64,000 nt of DNA, from NCBI RefSeq assembly GCF_000788395.1, contig NZ_CP009888.1, positions 1,880,001 to 1,944,000 of the forward strand, in the 5' to 3' direction. The translations under genes and the position numbers were made by a program. Shown here piece after piece: positions 36,716-44,596 of the stretch (position 1 is the first letter of the stretch; each line of letters begins with the position of its first letter). Below the pieces are notes generated by a model, which saw only the letters and a program-made list of their open reading frames with translations, ran no database searches and was not told where the DNA came from. The stretch is from Pseudoalteromonas piratica (GTDB lineage Bacteria > Pseudomonadota > Gammaproteobacteria > Enterobacterales > Alteromonadaceae).

Positions 36716-37243
36716 ATGCAACTTAACAAACTACTAAAAAGCCTACTCATTGCAGTGCCTGTAATGACGTTAGCTGCTTGTAGCTCTTCTTCAACAGTTG
36801 AAGAAGATACATCTGCGAATCAAAGCAACCAAGGTCAAGAAGAAACAGTACAAGTTGAAACTGTTGTTAAAGAAAAAACACCAGAAGAAATTCTAGCTGA
36901 AAAATATGAAGCGCTTCGTCAAGAGCAAATCATTTACTTCGACTTTGATAAATCAACAGTACGTAGCGACTATGTTGAGCTGCTTCAAGCACATGCTGAT
37001 TTCCTAGTTAAAAATCCAAGCGTTAAAGTATTGGTTGAAGGTCATGCTGATGAGCGCGGTACACCTGAGTACAACATTGCACTAGGTGAGCGCCGTGGTG
37101 AAGCTGTATCTAAATACCTACAGAGCTTAGGCGTAGCAGAAAGCCAAATTTCAGTGGTTAGCTACGGTGAAGAAAAGCCAATGGTTAAAACGCGTACTGA
37201 AGAAGCTTTCGCGAAAAACCGTCGCGCAGTTTTAGTATACTAA
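36716..37243 (+). CDS. pal: Peptidoglycan-associated lipoprotein Pal
   Basis: Outer-membrane lipoprotein that anchors the envelope to peptidoglycan. In 175 residues: lipoprotein signal ending TLAAC (lipidated Cys near residue 22), an acidic linker, and the OmpA-like domain with [27 protein letters not shown] and the DAP-contacting NRRAVLVY end. Confidence 0.97.
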   Translation: MQLNKLLKSLLIAVPVMTLAACSSSSTVEEDTSANQSNQGQEETVQVETVVKEKTPEEILAEKYEALRQEQIIYFDFDKSTVRSDYVELLQAHADFLVKNPSVKVLVEGHADERGTPEYNIALGERRGEAVSKYLQSLGVAESQISVVSYGEEKPMVKTRTEEAFAKNRRAVLVY

Positions 37244-37256
37244 TATAGAAGATAAT

Positions 37257-38021
37257 ATGATTAAGCCGAAAGTTATTTTGGCAGCCATGTTTCTTAGCGG
37301 GAGCAGTCAGTTACTGGCTGCTCCCGCTCCTGTTTCTGAGGTTGGTGCAAGTTCAAGTATGTCTTCAACGGCATTTGAAACACGTCTGCAAACCTTAGAA
37401 CGTATGGTTGCAAATCGAAATATGCAGTTTTTACAATTGCAACAGCAGTTAGAATCTTTGCAAGATGAAGTGAGTCAGTTACGAGGTATCACTGAAGAGC
37501 AGGGATATCAACTAGAGAAAGTGCTGCAACGCCAGCGTGAGTTGTACCAAGAAATCGAAACACGTGTTTCAAGCAGCCTTGCAGCTACTACACCTGTTAA
37601 TGACGTTGTTTCTGATGGTGCTTCAGGCACAATGAGTAGCAGCCTCAACGAGAACGATGCGTATGATCGTGCTGTACAGTTAATTATGCAAGACAAGCGC
37701 TACGATGACGCAATTCCTGAGTTCAAGGCATTTTTAGAAAATTACCCTGAATCAGTATACGTACCGAACGCGCATTATTGGCTTGGCCAATTACTCACTA
37801 TTAAGAATGATAGCAAAGGGGCGCTTGGTCATTTTGAAAGCTTAGTGAATGGTTTTCCAGACTCTAATAAACGTTCAGATGCAATGTTGAAACTTGCAAA
37901 TGCGTATATAAAAGAAGGTGAAACTACTCGTGCGAAAAAAATCTTAAATGATTTGGTTGCACAATACCCAGATTCAACCCCAGCGAAATTAGCGGTTGAA
38001 AAATTAGCGAGCCTTAATTAG
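37257..38021 (+). CDS. cpoB: Cell division coordinator CpoB (YbgF)
   Basis: Periplasmic TPR protein that coordinates PBP1B-dependent septal synthesis with Tol-driven constriction. The 254 residues have a signal peptide (1-21), a coiled-coil trimerisation region (about 40-105) and tandem TPR repeats (about 135-254) with YDRAVQLIMQDKRYDDAIPEF and YVPNAHYWLGQL. Last gene of the tol-pal operon; as in E. coli it is followed by tRNA-Lys genes and nadA. Confidence 0.95.
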   Translation: MIKPKVILAAMFLSGSSQLLAAPAPVSEVGASSSMSSTAFETRLQTLERMVANRNMQFLQLQQQLESLQDEVSQLRGITEEQGYQLEKVLQRQRELYQEIETRVSSSLAATTPVNDVVSDGASGTMSSSLNENDAYDRAVQLIMQDKRYDDAIPEFKAFLENYPESVYVPNAHYWLGQLLTIKNDSKGALGHFESLVNGFPDSNKRSDAMLKLANAYIKEGETTRAKKILNDLVAQYPDSTPAKLAVEKLASLN

Positions 38022-38049
38022 GACTCGCTAGTTTCGATTTTTGTAAACG

Positions 38050-38108
38050 AAAAGTGAAAAGATAATCACTTTTTAGGCTAATCTTTAAATGTTGGTATAA
38101 AATTAGCC
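38050..38108 (+). terminator. Possible terminator region after cpoB
   Basis: AAAAGTGA (38050-38057) pairs with TCACTTTT (38066-38073), a short AT-rich stem ending in T. A second inverted repeat, GGCTAAT (38076-38082) and ATTAGCC (38102-38108), follows. Neither is a strong classical terminator. Confidence 0.4.
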
Positions 38109-38146
38109 AACTGAGTCATAAAACTTAAAAAAACCGTAATTTTAGG

Positions 38147-38174
38147 TTGCACTCATTTTTTAAATAAGTATTAT
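38147..38174 (+). promoter_or_regulatory. Promoter of the tRNA-Lys array
   Basis: TTGCAC (38147-38152) and TATTAT (38169-38174) are 16 bp apart, followed by a GC-rich discriminator (GCGCCCGC, 38177-38184). The same -10 and discriminator style is found at the tRNA-Asp promoter. Confidence 0.7.
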
Positions 38175-38230
38175 AAGCGCCCGCAGCCGCTTGTTACGAA
38201 AGACAAAAACGCTGCGTTAAAAATCTGATT

Positions 38231-38306
38231 GGGTCATTAGCTCAGTTGGTAGAGCAGTGGACTTTTAATCCATTGGTCGATGGTTCGAGTCCATCATGAC
38301 CCACCA
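38231..38306 (+). tRNA. tRNA-Lys (TTT), copy 1
   Basis: 76 bases with acceptor GGGTCAT/ATGACCC, anticodon loop ACTTTTAAT (anticodon TTT), T-loop GTTCGAGTC and encoded CCA. Bracketed by a perfect 10-bp inverted repeat, AAAAATCTGA (38219-38228) and TCAGATTTTT (38308-38317). Confidence 0.98.
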
Positions 38307-38349
38307 TTCAGATTTTTGCACTTCGAGTACTTCCCTATGGGAATTGAGC

Positions 38350-38425
38350 GGGTCATTAGCTCAGTTGGTAGAGCAGTGGACTTTTAATCCATTGGTCGAT
38401 GGTTCGAGTCCATCATGACCCACCA
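38350..38425 (+). tRNA. tRNA-Lys (TTT), copy 2
   Basis: Identical to copy 1. Its flanking pair is more distant: TGCACTTCGA (38317-38326) and TCGAAATGCA (38427-38436), 9 of 10 paired, with a TTCCC/GGGAA hairpin (38331-38343) between the 5-prime arm and the tRNA. Confidence 0.98.
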
Positions 38426-38448
38426 TTCGAAATGCACTTGCTTAGAGC

Positions 38449-38524
38449 GGGTCATTAGCTCAGTTGGTAGAGCAGTGGACTTTTAATCCATTGGTCGATG
38501 GTTCGAGTCCATCATGACCCACCA
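38449..38524 (+). tRNA. tRNA-Lys (TTT), copy 3
   Basis: Identical to copy 1. Flanked by GCTTAGA (38440-38446) and TCTAAGC (38527-38533). Confidence 0.98.
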
Positions 38525-38546
38525 CTTCTAAGCCTTCTCTTTGAGC

Positions 38547-38622
38547 GGGTCATTAGCTCAGTTGGTAGAGCAGTGGACTTTTAATCCATTGGTCGATGGT
38601 TCGAGTCCATCATGACCCACCA
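38547..38622 (+). tRNA. tRNA-Lys (TTT), copy 4
   Basis: Identical to copy 1. Flanked by TCTTTGA (38538-38544) and TCAAAGA (38624-38630). Confidence 0.98.
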
Positions 38623-38663
38623 TTCAAAGAACCTTCTTTCTTATGCTTTTTGCATCTATGAGC

Positions 38664-38682
38664 GGGTCATTAGCTCAGTTGG
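38664..38682 (+). pseudogene. 5-prime fragment of a tRNA-Lys gene
   Basis: The first 19 bases of tRNA-Lys (acceptor strand, D-stem and part of the D-loop up to GTTGG) are exact, then the sequence departs completely. No anticodon or T arm follows, so it cannot yield a tRNA. The standard GAGC lead-in of the array precedes it. Confidence 0.9.
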
Positions 38683-38782
38683 GTGAAACTAAACCGAAAC
38701 GAAGTTTCGCAGTTAGTTAAACGCGAGTCAGGACGACGAGCCGGAATATCCCTACAGGACGTATTAATGGCACTTACACTAA
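38683..38782 (+). repeat. Structured intrusion in the tRNA-Lys array
   Basis: About 100 bases unlike any other spacer. A nested hairpin, AACTAA (38687-38692) with TTAGTT (38713-38718) outside and CGAAAC (38695-38700) with GTTTCG (38704-38709) inside, is followed by a GC-richer arm and TACAGGACGTATTAATGG (38753-38770). The last motif recurs in altered form behind tRNA-Ser (40383-40400). The block plus the duplicated tRNA 5-prime end makes a 123-bp unit bounded by 23-bp direct repeats (38660-38682 and 38783-38805). It has no open reading frame. Confidence 0.65.
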
Positions 38783-38786
38783 GAGC

Positions 38787-38862
38787 GGGTCATTAGCTCA
38801 GTTGGTAGAGCAGTGGACTTTTAATCCATTGGTCGATGGTTCGAGTCCATCATGACCCACCA
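38787..38862 (+). tRNA. tRNA-Lys (TTT), copy 5 (after the intrusion)
   Basis: Identical to copy 1 with encoded CCA. Its 3-prime flank TCATA (38864-38868) pairs perfectly with TATGA (38657-38661), which lies in front of the broken fragment and not in front of this gene. Confidence 0.98.
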
Positions 38863-38917
38863 TTCATAAACACCTCTTTTTATCTCTTTTTCATAGCGTT
38901 AAAAATCAATCACAAAA

Positions 38918-38947
38918 CTGTCATTCATCTGCCATTTTCAGTATAAT
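38918..38947 (+). promoter_or_regulatory. Candidate promoter of nadA
   Basis: CTGTCA (38918-38923) and a perfect TATAAT (38942-38947) are 18 bp apart, 39 bp upstream of the nadA ATG. Confidence 0.55.
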
Positions 38948-38985
38948 GCGCGGCAATTTCCCATAGCATTTCACGGTCGAGAGAA

Positions 38986-40044
38986 ATGAGCTTAGCAGAA
39001 CAAATTATGCCTGAGGATTATATATTTCCTCCCAAGCCAGCCCCTTTGTCAGATGATGAAAAGTTGGCTTATAAAGAACGTATTAAATCACTTTTAAAAG
39101 AAAAAGATGCAGTATTAGTTGCACATTATTATACCGATCCTGAAATTCAAGCTCTGGCTGAAGAAACAGGCGGTTGTGTTGCAGACTCGTTAGAAATGGC
39201 TCGTTTTGGTAGTAAACACCCAGCAAAAACTATCGTGGTTGCAGGTGTGCGCTTTATGGGTGAGACGGCTAAAATCTTAACGCCTGAGAAAACGGTGGTT
39301 ATGCCAACCCTTGAAGCGACTTGTTCATTGGATGTGGGCTGCCCGATTGATGAATTTTCTGCGTTTTGTGATCAACATCCAGATCGTAAAGTGGTCGTTT
39401 ATGCTAATACTTCAACGGCAGTTAAAGCCCGCGCAGATTGGATTGTTACCTCAAGCTGTGCACTTGAAATTGTCGAACACCTTGATGAGCAGGGCGACAA
39501 GATCATTTGGGGCCCAGATAAGCACTTAGGTTCGTATATTCAAAAGCAAACTGGCGCAGATATGATCATGTGGAATGGCGCTTGTATCGTACATGATGAG
39601 TTTAAAACCAAAGCACTGAAAGATATGAAAGCGCTGCATCCAGATGCGGCAGTGCTTGTGCATCCAGAGTCACCAGCAGAAATTGTTGACCTTGCTGATG
39701 CAGTGGGGTCAACTAGCCAGCTTATTAAAGCAGCGCAAGAGATGGACAACCAGAAGTTTATCGTTGCAACCGATCGCGGTATTTTCTACAAAATGCAGCA
39801 GCTTTGTCCTGAAAAAGAATTCTTTGAAGCTCCAACACAAGGTGAAGGCGCTACTTGCCGAAGCTGTGCGCACTGCCCTTGGATGGCAATGAATGGCCTT
39901 AAAGCAATTGAAGAAGCCCTACTTGATGCAAGTGGCAAAGAAGTATTTGTTGATATGGAATTACGCGAAGGCGCATTACGTTCGCTTAACCGTATGCTTG
40001 ATTTTTCAGCATCATTAAAGTTGACAACAGCGAACAACACTTAA
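38986..40044 (+). CDS. nadA: Quinolinate synthase NadA
   Basis: [4Fe-4S] enzyme that condenses iminoaspartate and dihydroxyacetone phosphate to quinolinate in NAD synthesis. The 352-residue protein has the three cluster cysteines: C113 (in ATCSLDVGC), one near 200 ([10 protein letters not shown]) and one in [13 protein letters not shown] near 295. [10 protein letters not shown] and HPESP are further conserved segments. GAGAG lies before the ATG. Following tRNA-Lys genes behind cpoB is the same order as in E. coli. Confidence 0.97.
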   Translation: MSLAEQIMPEDYIFPPKPAPLSDDEKLAYKERIKSLLKEKDAVLVAHYYTDPEIQALAEETGGCVADSLEMARFGSKHPAKTIVVAGVRFMGETAKILTPEKTVVMPTLEATCSLDVGCPIDEFSAFCDQHPDRKVVVYANTSTAVKARADWIVTSSCALEIVEHLDEQGDKIIWGPDKHLGSYIQKQTGADMIMWNGACIVHDEFKTKALKDMKALHPDAAVLVHPESPAEIVDLADAVGSTSQLIKAAQEMDNQKFIVATDRGIFYKMQQLCPEKEFFEAPTQGEGATCRSCAHCPWMAMNGLKAIEEALLDASGKEVFVDMELREGALRSLNRMLDFSASLKLTTANNT

Positions 40045-40090
40045 ATCTGGGTGAATTTTAGGCGCTCAATTAGAGGGCTCTAAAAAGTAC

Positions 40091-40119
40091 TTGCTTACAA
40101 TCAAGGCATTGCATAAGAT
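40091..40119 (+). promoter_or_regulatory. Promoter of tRNA-Ser
   Basis: TTGCTT (40091-40096) and TAAGAT (40114-40119), 17-bp spacer, then a GC-rich discriminator ACGCCCC. A small CATTAC/GTAATG hairpin lies between the promoter and the tRNA. Confidence 0.6.
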
Positions 40120-40149
40120 ACGCCCCACATTACCAAGTGTAATGTATGC

Positions 40150-40239
40150 GGAGAGATGGCTGAGTGGCTGAAGGCGCACGACTGGAACTCGTGTATAGGT
40201 TAACCCCTATCGAGGGTTCGAATCCCTCTCTCTCCGCCA
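40150..40239 (+). tRNA. tRNA-Ser (GGA)
   Basis: 90 bases with the class II long variable arm; acceptor GGAGAGA/TCTCTCC, anticodon loop ACTGGAACT (anticodon GGA), T-loop GTTCGAATC and encoded CCA. Confidence 0.97.
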
Positions 40240-40252
40240 TTCTAGATTTAAA

Positions 40253-40287
40253 GAAAACGCTTGAGTTTATGCTCAGGCGTTTTTTTA
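40253..40287 (+). terminator. Terminator of tRNA-Ser
   Basis: AACGCTTGAG pairs with CTCAGGCGTT (one G-T wobble) around TTTATG, followed by T7. Confidence 0.85.
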
Positions 40288-40357
40288 TGCCCGCATTTTG
40301 TAAGGAGAGTGAGACTCTCAATTCTGGTTCGACAGATTATCGGGAATAATTTGAACC

Positions 40358-40400
40358 GCGAAGGCGCCACGAAGCGTTTAAATACAGGGATGTATTTAAG
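40358..40400 (+). repeat. Structured repeat behind tRNA-Ser, related to the Lys-array intrusion
   Basis: GC-rich start including GGCGCC, then TTAAATAC (40378-40385) paired with GTATTTAA (40392-40399) around AGGGAT. The string TACAGGGATGTATTTAAG closely resembles TACAGGACGTATTAATGG in the Lys array. Confidence 0.5.
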
Positions 40401-40403
40401 TTT

Positions 40404-40466
40404 ATCTCTCCTTCTCTACCATTCTAGATTTAAAGAAAACGCTTGAATTTATTCTCAGGTGTTTTT
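40404..40466 (+). repeat. Duplicate of the tRNA-Ser 3-prime end and terminator
   Basis: From CCATTCTAG at 40419 onward this copies 40237 onward with few changes, an offset of 182 bp, including a second terminator (AAACGCTTGA with TCAGGTGTTT, then T6). The bases just before, CTCCTTCTCTACCA, look like a decayed tRNA 3-prime end. The terminator differences keep base pairing by wobble. Confidence 0.7.
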
Positions 40467-40858
40467 TATGTCCGAACTTATCATTTTACGCCTCATTTTC
40501 ATTGTGAGAGCAGGTTTCTTATTCGCATCGTTAGTTATTTTTATACATCATTCGTTTCTTTTATTGTGCAGTAATGGTTATGTAAACCCAAAAGCGAGCG
40601 TGAACGTGTTTTTGCAACACCAAATAACGCCGTTATTTTCGTTTTGAATGCTACGGATTGCGAACATGACTGTAACAAGGTCATATGTCCGAAAGTAATT
40701 AAAAACCTGCTCAACTAATTCCAAAATGAAATCAATTTTAGCCAATATATTCCTAAAAGTAGCAAAAACACCGGACATTCGTCCTTCTAATTTCAAATGT
40801 TTCAAAAATGTTAAATAAATCGTAAATCACTGTAAATAAAGGCTAATTTGTAATTGAT

Positions 40859-40886
40859 TTGTCACTTTATATGCCTAGCATACGAT
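40859..40886 (+). promoter_or_regulatory. Candidate promoter of the nuclease gene
   Basis: TTGTCA (40859-40864) and TACGAT (40881-40886) are 16 bp apart, 39 bp upstream of the ATG. Confidence 0.4.
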
Positions 40887-40924
40887 GCTCCTTAGTCGGG
40901 TAATTCAAAATCGGGAACAAGAAA

Positions 40925-43528
40925 ATGTTGAGAAAAACACTTTTGGCGAGTGCGATAGCTCTAGCGACAGCAAGTGCAAATGCAAGCGTGATTATTTCAG
41001 AGTATGTTGAAGGCGGTAGCTACAACAAAGCCGTTGAGATTTATAACACGGGTGATACAGCTGTTGATTTATCAACTTACGCACTTAACTTTTACTTTAA
41101 TGGTAAAACGGAAATTGGTCGTACAATTACGCTCTCTGGTGAACTAGCACCTAATACCACTTATGTTGTAGCACACTCGCGTTCAGCAGAAGAGTTAAAA
41201 TCAAAAGCACAGTTTGATACGGATGGTAGTTGGTTTAATGGTGACGATGCGGTCACATTAACAAACAGTGATATTGTTGTAGATAGCTTAGGGCAAATCG
41301 GCGTTGATCCAGGTTCAGCTTGGGTGAGTGGTGATGTGCGTACACAAGATCGATCTTTGGTTCGTTTAGAATCAGTTAAATCAGGTCGTACTGATGCATT
41401 TGCTGAGTTTGATGGTGAACTTGAGTGGATGGCATTGCCAAAAGATGATTTTTCAAATGTAGGTAGTCACAACCAGCAAACAGAACAGCCAGATCCTGTT
41501 GAATGTGGTGGTGATGCAACACTTATCAGTGCTATTCAAGGTACTGGAGATGCGAGTCCACTGAATGGCGAAACGGTTGAAGTACAAGCTGTTGTAACAT
41601 CATCATTACAGGGTGACAGCCAGTTAAAAGGTTTCTTTATACAAGAAGAGTCATTTGATCAAGACAATGATGTTATGACTTCAGAAGGTATTTTTGTTTA
41701 TTACAATAAACAAACCGTAACTGAAGGCGATGTTGTTAAATTACGTGCGAAAGTAGAAGAAAAATACGGTCAGACCCAGCTTAATTATGTCAATGATCTT
41801 AAAGTGTGTGGTACTGAAAGCTTTGCACCTGTTGAGGTTTCTCTTCCTGCAGAGAATGGCTTAGAAGCGTATGAAGGTATGCTTGTAAGCGTAACAAATG
41901 AATTAGTTGTGAATGACACTTACGGTCTATCACGTTATGGCGAATTAAAGCTTGGCACAGAGCGTTTATTCCAAAGCACGCAAGTTGCATTGCCTGGCGA
42001 TGCTGCAAACGCAGTTGAAGCAAAAAACAAACTTAAATCAATTACTCTTGATGATGGCTCAAGTGCTCAAAATCCAGAAGTAATTCCATATCCAACGCCA
42101 GAGCTTGACGCATACAACACGCTTCGTCTTGGTGATAAGGTAACAGGCCTGACTGGTGTAATGGGCTATGGCTATAGCCAATTCCGCATTCACCCAACGA
42201 CAACACCAAACTTTATACAAGAAAATCTGCGTACAGAAGCACCAGAAAGTGTTGAAAACAGTTATGTGCGTATCGCAAGCTTTAACGTCTTAAATTACTT
42301 TAATGGTGATGGTCAAGGCGCTGGATTCCCTACACCGCGCGGCGCTGACACTGCAGAAGAGTTTGAGCGTCAAAAGGCCAAAACAGTAAACGCGATTCTT
42401 GCGCTAGATGCAGATGTAATTGGTTTACTTGAAATGGAAAACGATGGTTTTTCTGAGTTGAGTGCAATTGCGGATTTAGTGGCATCACTGAATGCAGCTC
42501 AAGCAAATGATACCTATGCGTTTGTAAATTTGGCTACTGAACAAGTTGGTGGCGATGCAATTATGTCAGCGATTATTTATCGCAGTAATAAGGTTGAAGA
42601 AGTTGGTACAGCGGCGTTTACAGAAGCTGAACCGTTTGACTATGGTAACCGTCCACCTGTAATGCAAACGTTCACTGATAAGCTAACCAAAGAAACGTTC
42701 TCGGTAGTTATTACTCACTTACGCTCAAAGGGTAGCTGTCGAAGTGCTGAAGGGCTAGATGCAGACCAAAAAGATGGTCAAGGCTGTTGGAACCAAACGC
42801 GTGTTAATGCAGTAAATAAACTGAATGAATGGTTAGCTACGAACCCAACCACAGTAGCCGATGAAGATATGGTTATTCTTGGTGATATGAATGCCTATGG
42901 CGAAGAAGATCCAATCTACGCATTTGTTAATAATGGTTTTGTAAACATTAAGAAGCAACGCTTTGGCCATACACGTGATTATTCATATGTATATCAAGGT
43001 CGCATTGGTAGTTTAGATCATGCATTTGCTTCAAGCAGTATGTATGACAAGGTTGTAGGAATTCAGGATTGGCATATCAATGCCGATGAACCTGTATCAC
43101 TTGATTACAATATGGAATACAAGTCTGAAAAGCACTTAACCAGTTTGTATGCTGATACGCCTTATCGTGCATCAGATCATGACCCAATTGTAATTGATTT
43201 TGATACACGCCCTGAACCAACAATCATTGAAGGCAAGTTTGAAAACTTATCAGGTTGGTTCTGGTGGAATAGACAAATGATCGAGCTTCCAGAAGGTTTT
43301 GATACTTTAGAGGTGTCTATCGAAGGTTACGGAGAAGCAGACTTATACGTAAGACATGATAAGAAACCAACGAAACGAAATTATGATTGTCGACCTTATA
43401 TATGGGGTAGTAACGAAAGTTGTATGATAGAAAAACCTGAAGCAGGAGATTGGCATATTGGCTTAAAGGGAACATTTTTCTATTATGATGTTACATTAAG
43501 CTACAAAGCAACAAAACAGAACTTCTAA
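40925..43528 (+). CDS. ExeM/NucH-type extracellular endonuclease
   Basis: An 867-residue secreted nuclease. Order: Sec signal (1-20, cleavage after ANA), lamin-tail-like domain (about 21-120, SEYVEGGSYNKAVEIYN), OB-fold region (about 195-320, FIQEES and LRAKVEEKYGQTQL), endonuclease/exonuclease/phosphatase domain (about 450-765) and a PPC-like beta-sandwich (about 775-865). The catalytic domain shows ASFNVLNYF, LLEMEND, ITHLRSKGSC, LGDMNAYGEEDP, SLDHAF and ASDHDPI. The family degrades extracellular DNA, giving phosphate and dispersing biofilm. There is no C-terminal GlyGly sorting helix of the kind reported in Shewanella ExeM; export by type II secretion is inferred. Confidence 0.92.
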   Translation: MLRKTLLASAIALATASANASVIISEYVEGGSYNKAVEIYNTGDTAVDLSTYALNFYFNGKTEIGRTITLSGELAPNTTYVVAHSRSAEELKSKAQFDTDGSWFNGDDAVTLTNSDIVVDSLGQIGVDPGSAWVSGDVRTQDRSLVRLESVKSGRTDAFAEFDGELEWMALPKDDFSNVGSHNQQTEQPDPVECGGDATLISAIQGTGDASPLNGETVEVQAVVTSSLQGDSQLKGFFIQEESFDQDNDVMTSEGIFVYYNKQTVTEGDVVKLRAKVEEKYGQTQLNYVNDLKVCGTESFAPVEVSLPAENGLEAYEGMLVSVTNELVVNDTYGLSRYGELKLGTERLFQSTQVALPGDAANAVEAKNKLKSITLDDGSSAQNPEVIPYPTPELDAYNTLRLGDKVTGLTGVMGYGYSQFRIHPTTTPNFIQENLRTEAPESVENSYVRIASFNVLNYFNGDGQGAGFPTPRGADTAEEFERQKAKTVNAILALDADVIGLLEMENDGFSELSAIADLVASLNAAQANDTYAFVNLATEQVGGDAIMSAIIYRSNKVEEVGTAAFTEAEPFDYGNRPPVMQTFTDKLTKETFSVVITHLRSKGSCRSAEGLDADQKDGQGCWNQTRVNAVNKLNEWLATNPTTVADEDMVILGDMNAYGEEDPIYAFVNNGFVNIKKQRFGHTRDYSYVYQGRIGSLDHAFASSSMYDKVVGIQDWHINADEPVSLDYNMEYKSEKHLTSLYADTPYRASDHDPIVIDFDTRPEPTIIEGKFENLSGWFWWNRQMIELPEGFDTLEVSIEGYGEADLYVRHDKKPTKRNYDCRPYIWGSNESCMIEKPEAGDWHIGLKGTFFYYDVTLSYKATKQNF

Positions 43529-43547
43529 TGGTTATTTGTTTAATCTA

Positions 43548-43576
43548 AGAGCAGTCAGTGACTGCTCTTTTTTTTG
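43548..43576 (+). terminator. Terminator of the nuclease gene
   Basis: AGAGCAGT (43548-43555) and ACTGCTCT (43561-43568) enclose CAGTG, followed by T8. Confidence 0.9.
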
Positions 43577-43629
43577 CTCTGAAAGTGAATATGGTAAGCT
43601 AGTTAAGATAAAATTCTATTAGGTTAAAC

Positions 43630-44586
43630 ATGCTAAACCAGCCAATACAAAAGAAAATCTGCGATATTTTGGGTAAAAGAACGATTGCAAATGTAGACAC
43701 GTTTAAAACCGTTTGGAGTGGCTTTGGTAGTTTACATCGTATTGAGTTTAACGGTTGCTACAAGCCGGTCGTTGTTAAATCAATTTGTGAACCTAACCAC
43801 ATCAATCACCCTAAAGGTTGGAGCAGTCATTTCGCATCAGCACGCAAGCTTCAATCATATCGCGTGGAGCAGGCGTTTTATCGCGAATTCGCTAAAAAAG
43901 CTAACGCAAAGACACCAGCTTACTTGGGATTTATTGAAGGTGAAAACACACAATATTTGTTATTGGAGGATTTAGCTGCTGCGGGATATTACGATATTGT
44001 TGAACCTGATATTGTTACGGTGAAAAAAATATTGGTATGGTTGGCAGATTTTCATGCTCAGCATTTAAATACCGCTTGTGAAGGATTATGGCCTCAAGGC
44101 AGCTATTGGCATCTTGCAACGCGACCGGATGAGCTTACAGCGATGTCGCATACTGAATTGAAAAAACACGCAAGAGCACTTGATTGTAAGTTACAAGATT
44201 GTGTGTTTCAGACCCTGATTCATGGCGATGCTAAGCTTGCTAACTTTATGCAATCCGCTACTGATATTGCAGGTTATGATTTTCAATATGTTGGTCGTGG
44301 AGTAGGTATCGTAGATGTGATGTTACTTATCAGTAGTGCGTTCACGAGTGATCAGTGTTTCGCTTATGAAAAAGAATTACTTGCACATTATGAGGCTGCA
44401 TTTTTAAGTAACTGTGAAAGGTATTCTATCAACTTAGCTGAGGAAGTGATTAACCAGTGGCTAGCACTTTACCCAATAGCGTGGGCTGACTTTGCCCGAT
44501 TTTTAAATGGCTGGTCACCTGGTCACTGGAAACTTCATGATTACGCTTGGTATCAAGTGCAGCAAGCAGTGCAACTAGTAAAATAA
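43630..44586 (+). CDS. Phosphotransferase of the APH/EcKinase-like fold
   Basis: A 318-residue kinase-like protein. VVVKSI supplies the ATP-binding lysine, LLLEDL the hinge, LIHGDAKLANFM the catalytic loop (HGD) and YDFQYVGRGVGIVDVMLLI the metal-binding DFQ region. This pattern places it with aminoglycoside phosphotransferase/ecdysteroid-kinase-like proteins. The substrate is unknown; no resistance or toxin gene is near. It is convergent with the amidohydrolase gene, 10 bp apart, with no terminator visible. Confidence 0.8.
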   Translation: MLNQPIQKKICDILGKRTIANVDTFKTVWSGFGSLHRIEFNGCYKPVVVKSICEPNHINHPKGWSSHFASARKLQSYRVEQAFYREFAKKANAKTPAYLGFIEGENTQYLLLEDLAAAGYYDIVEPDIVTVKKILVWLADFHAQHLNTACEGLWPQGSYWHLATRPDELTAMSHTELKKHARALDCKLQDCVFQTLIHGDAKLANFMQSATDIAGYDFQYVGRGVGIVDVMLLISSAFTSDQCFAYEKELLAHYEAAFLSNCERYSINLAEEVINQWLALYPIAWADFARFLNGWSPGHWKLHDYAWYQVQQAVQLVK

Positions 44587-44596
44587 AAAGTAATGG

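Larger units (their letters stand above)
40240..40924. other. Gene-free stretch between tRNA-Ser and the nuclease gene
   Basis: About 685 bases. It contains the tRNA-Ser terminator, short perfect hairpins (40305-40319 and 40326-40357), a structured repeat (40358-40400), a duplicate of the tRNA 3-prime end plus terminator (40404-40466), then AT-rich sequence and the nuclease promoter. Two open frames here (40459-40647 plus strand, 40578-40805 minus strand) have no support as genes. Confidence 0.7.

Noticed and set aside
40459..40647. Short hydrophobic open frame behind the duplicated terminator
   Set aside because: It begins inside a terminator T-run and ends without any recognisable feature; treated as noncoding.
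40578..40805. 75-codon open frame on the minus strand
   Set aside because: No ribosome binding site and no recognisable protein features.
43630..44586. Aminoglycoside resistance kinase
   Set aside because: The HGD and DFQ motifs indicate the broad fold only; the sequence is closer to EcKinase-like proteins and the context is chromosomal core.
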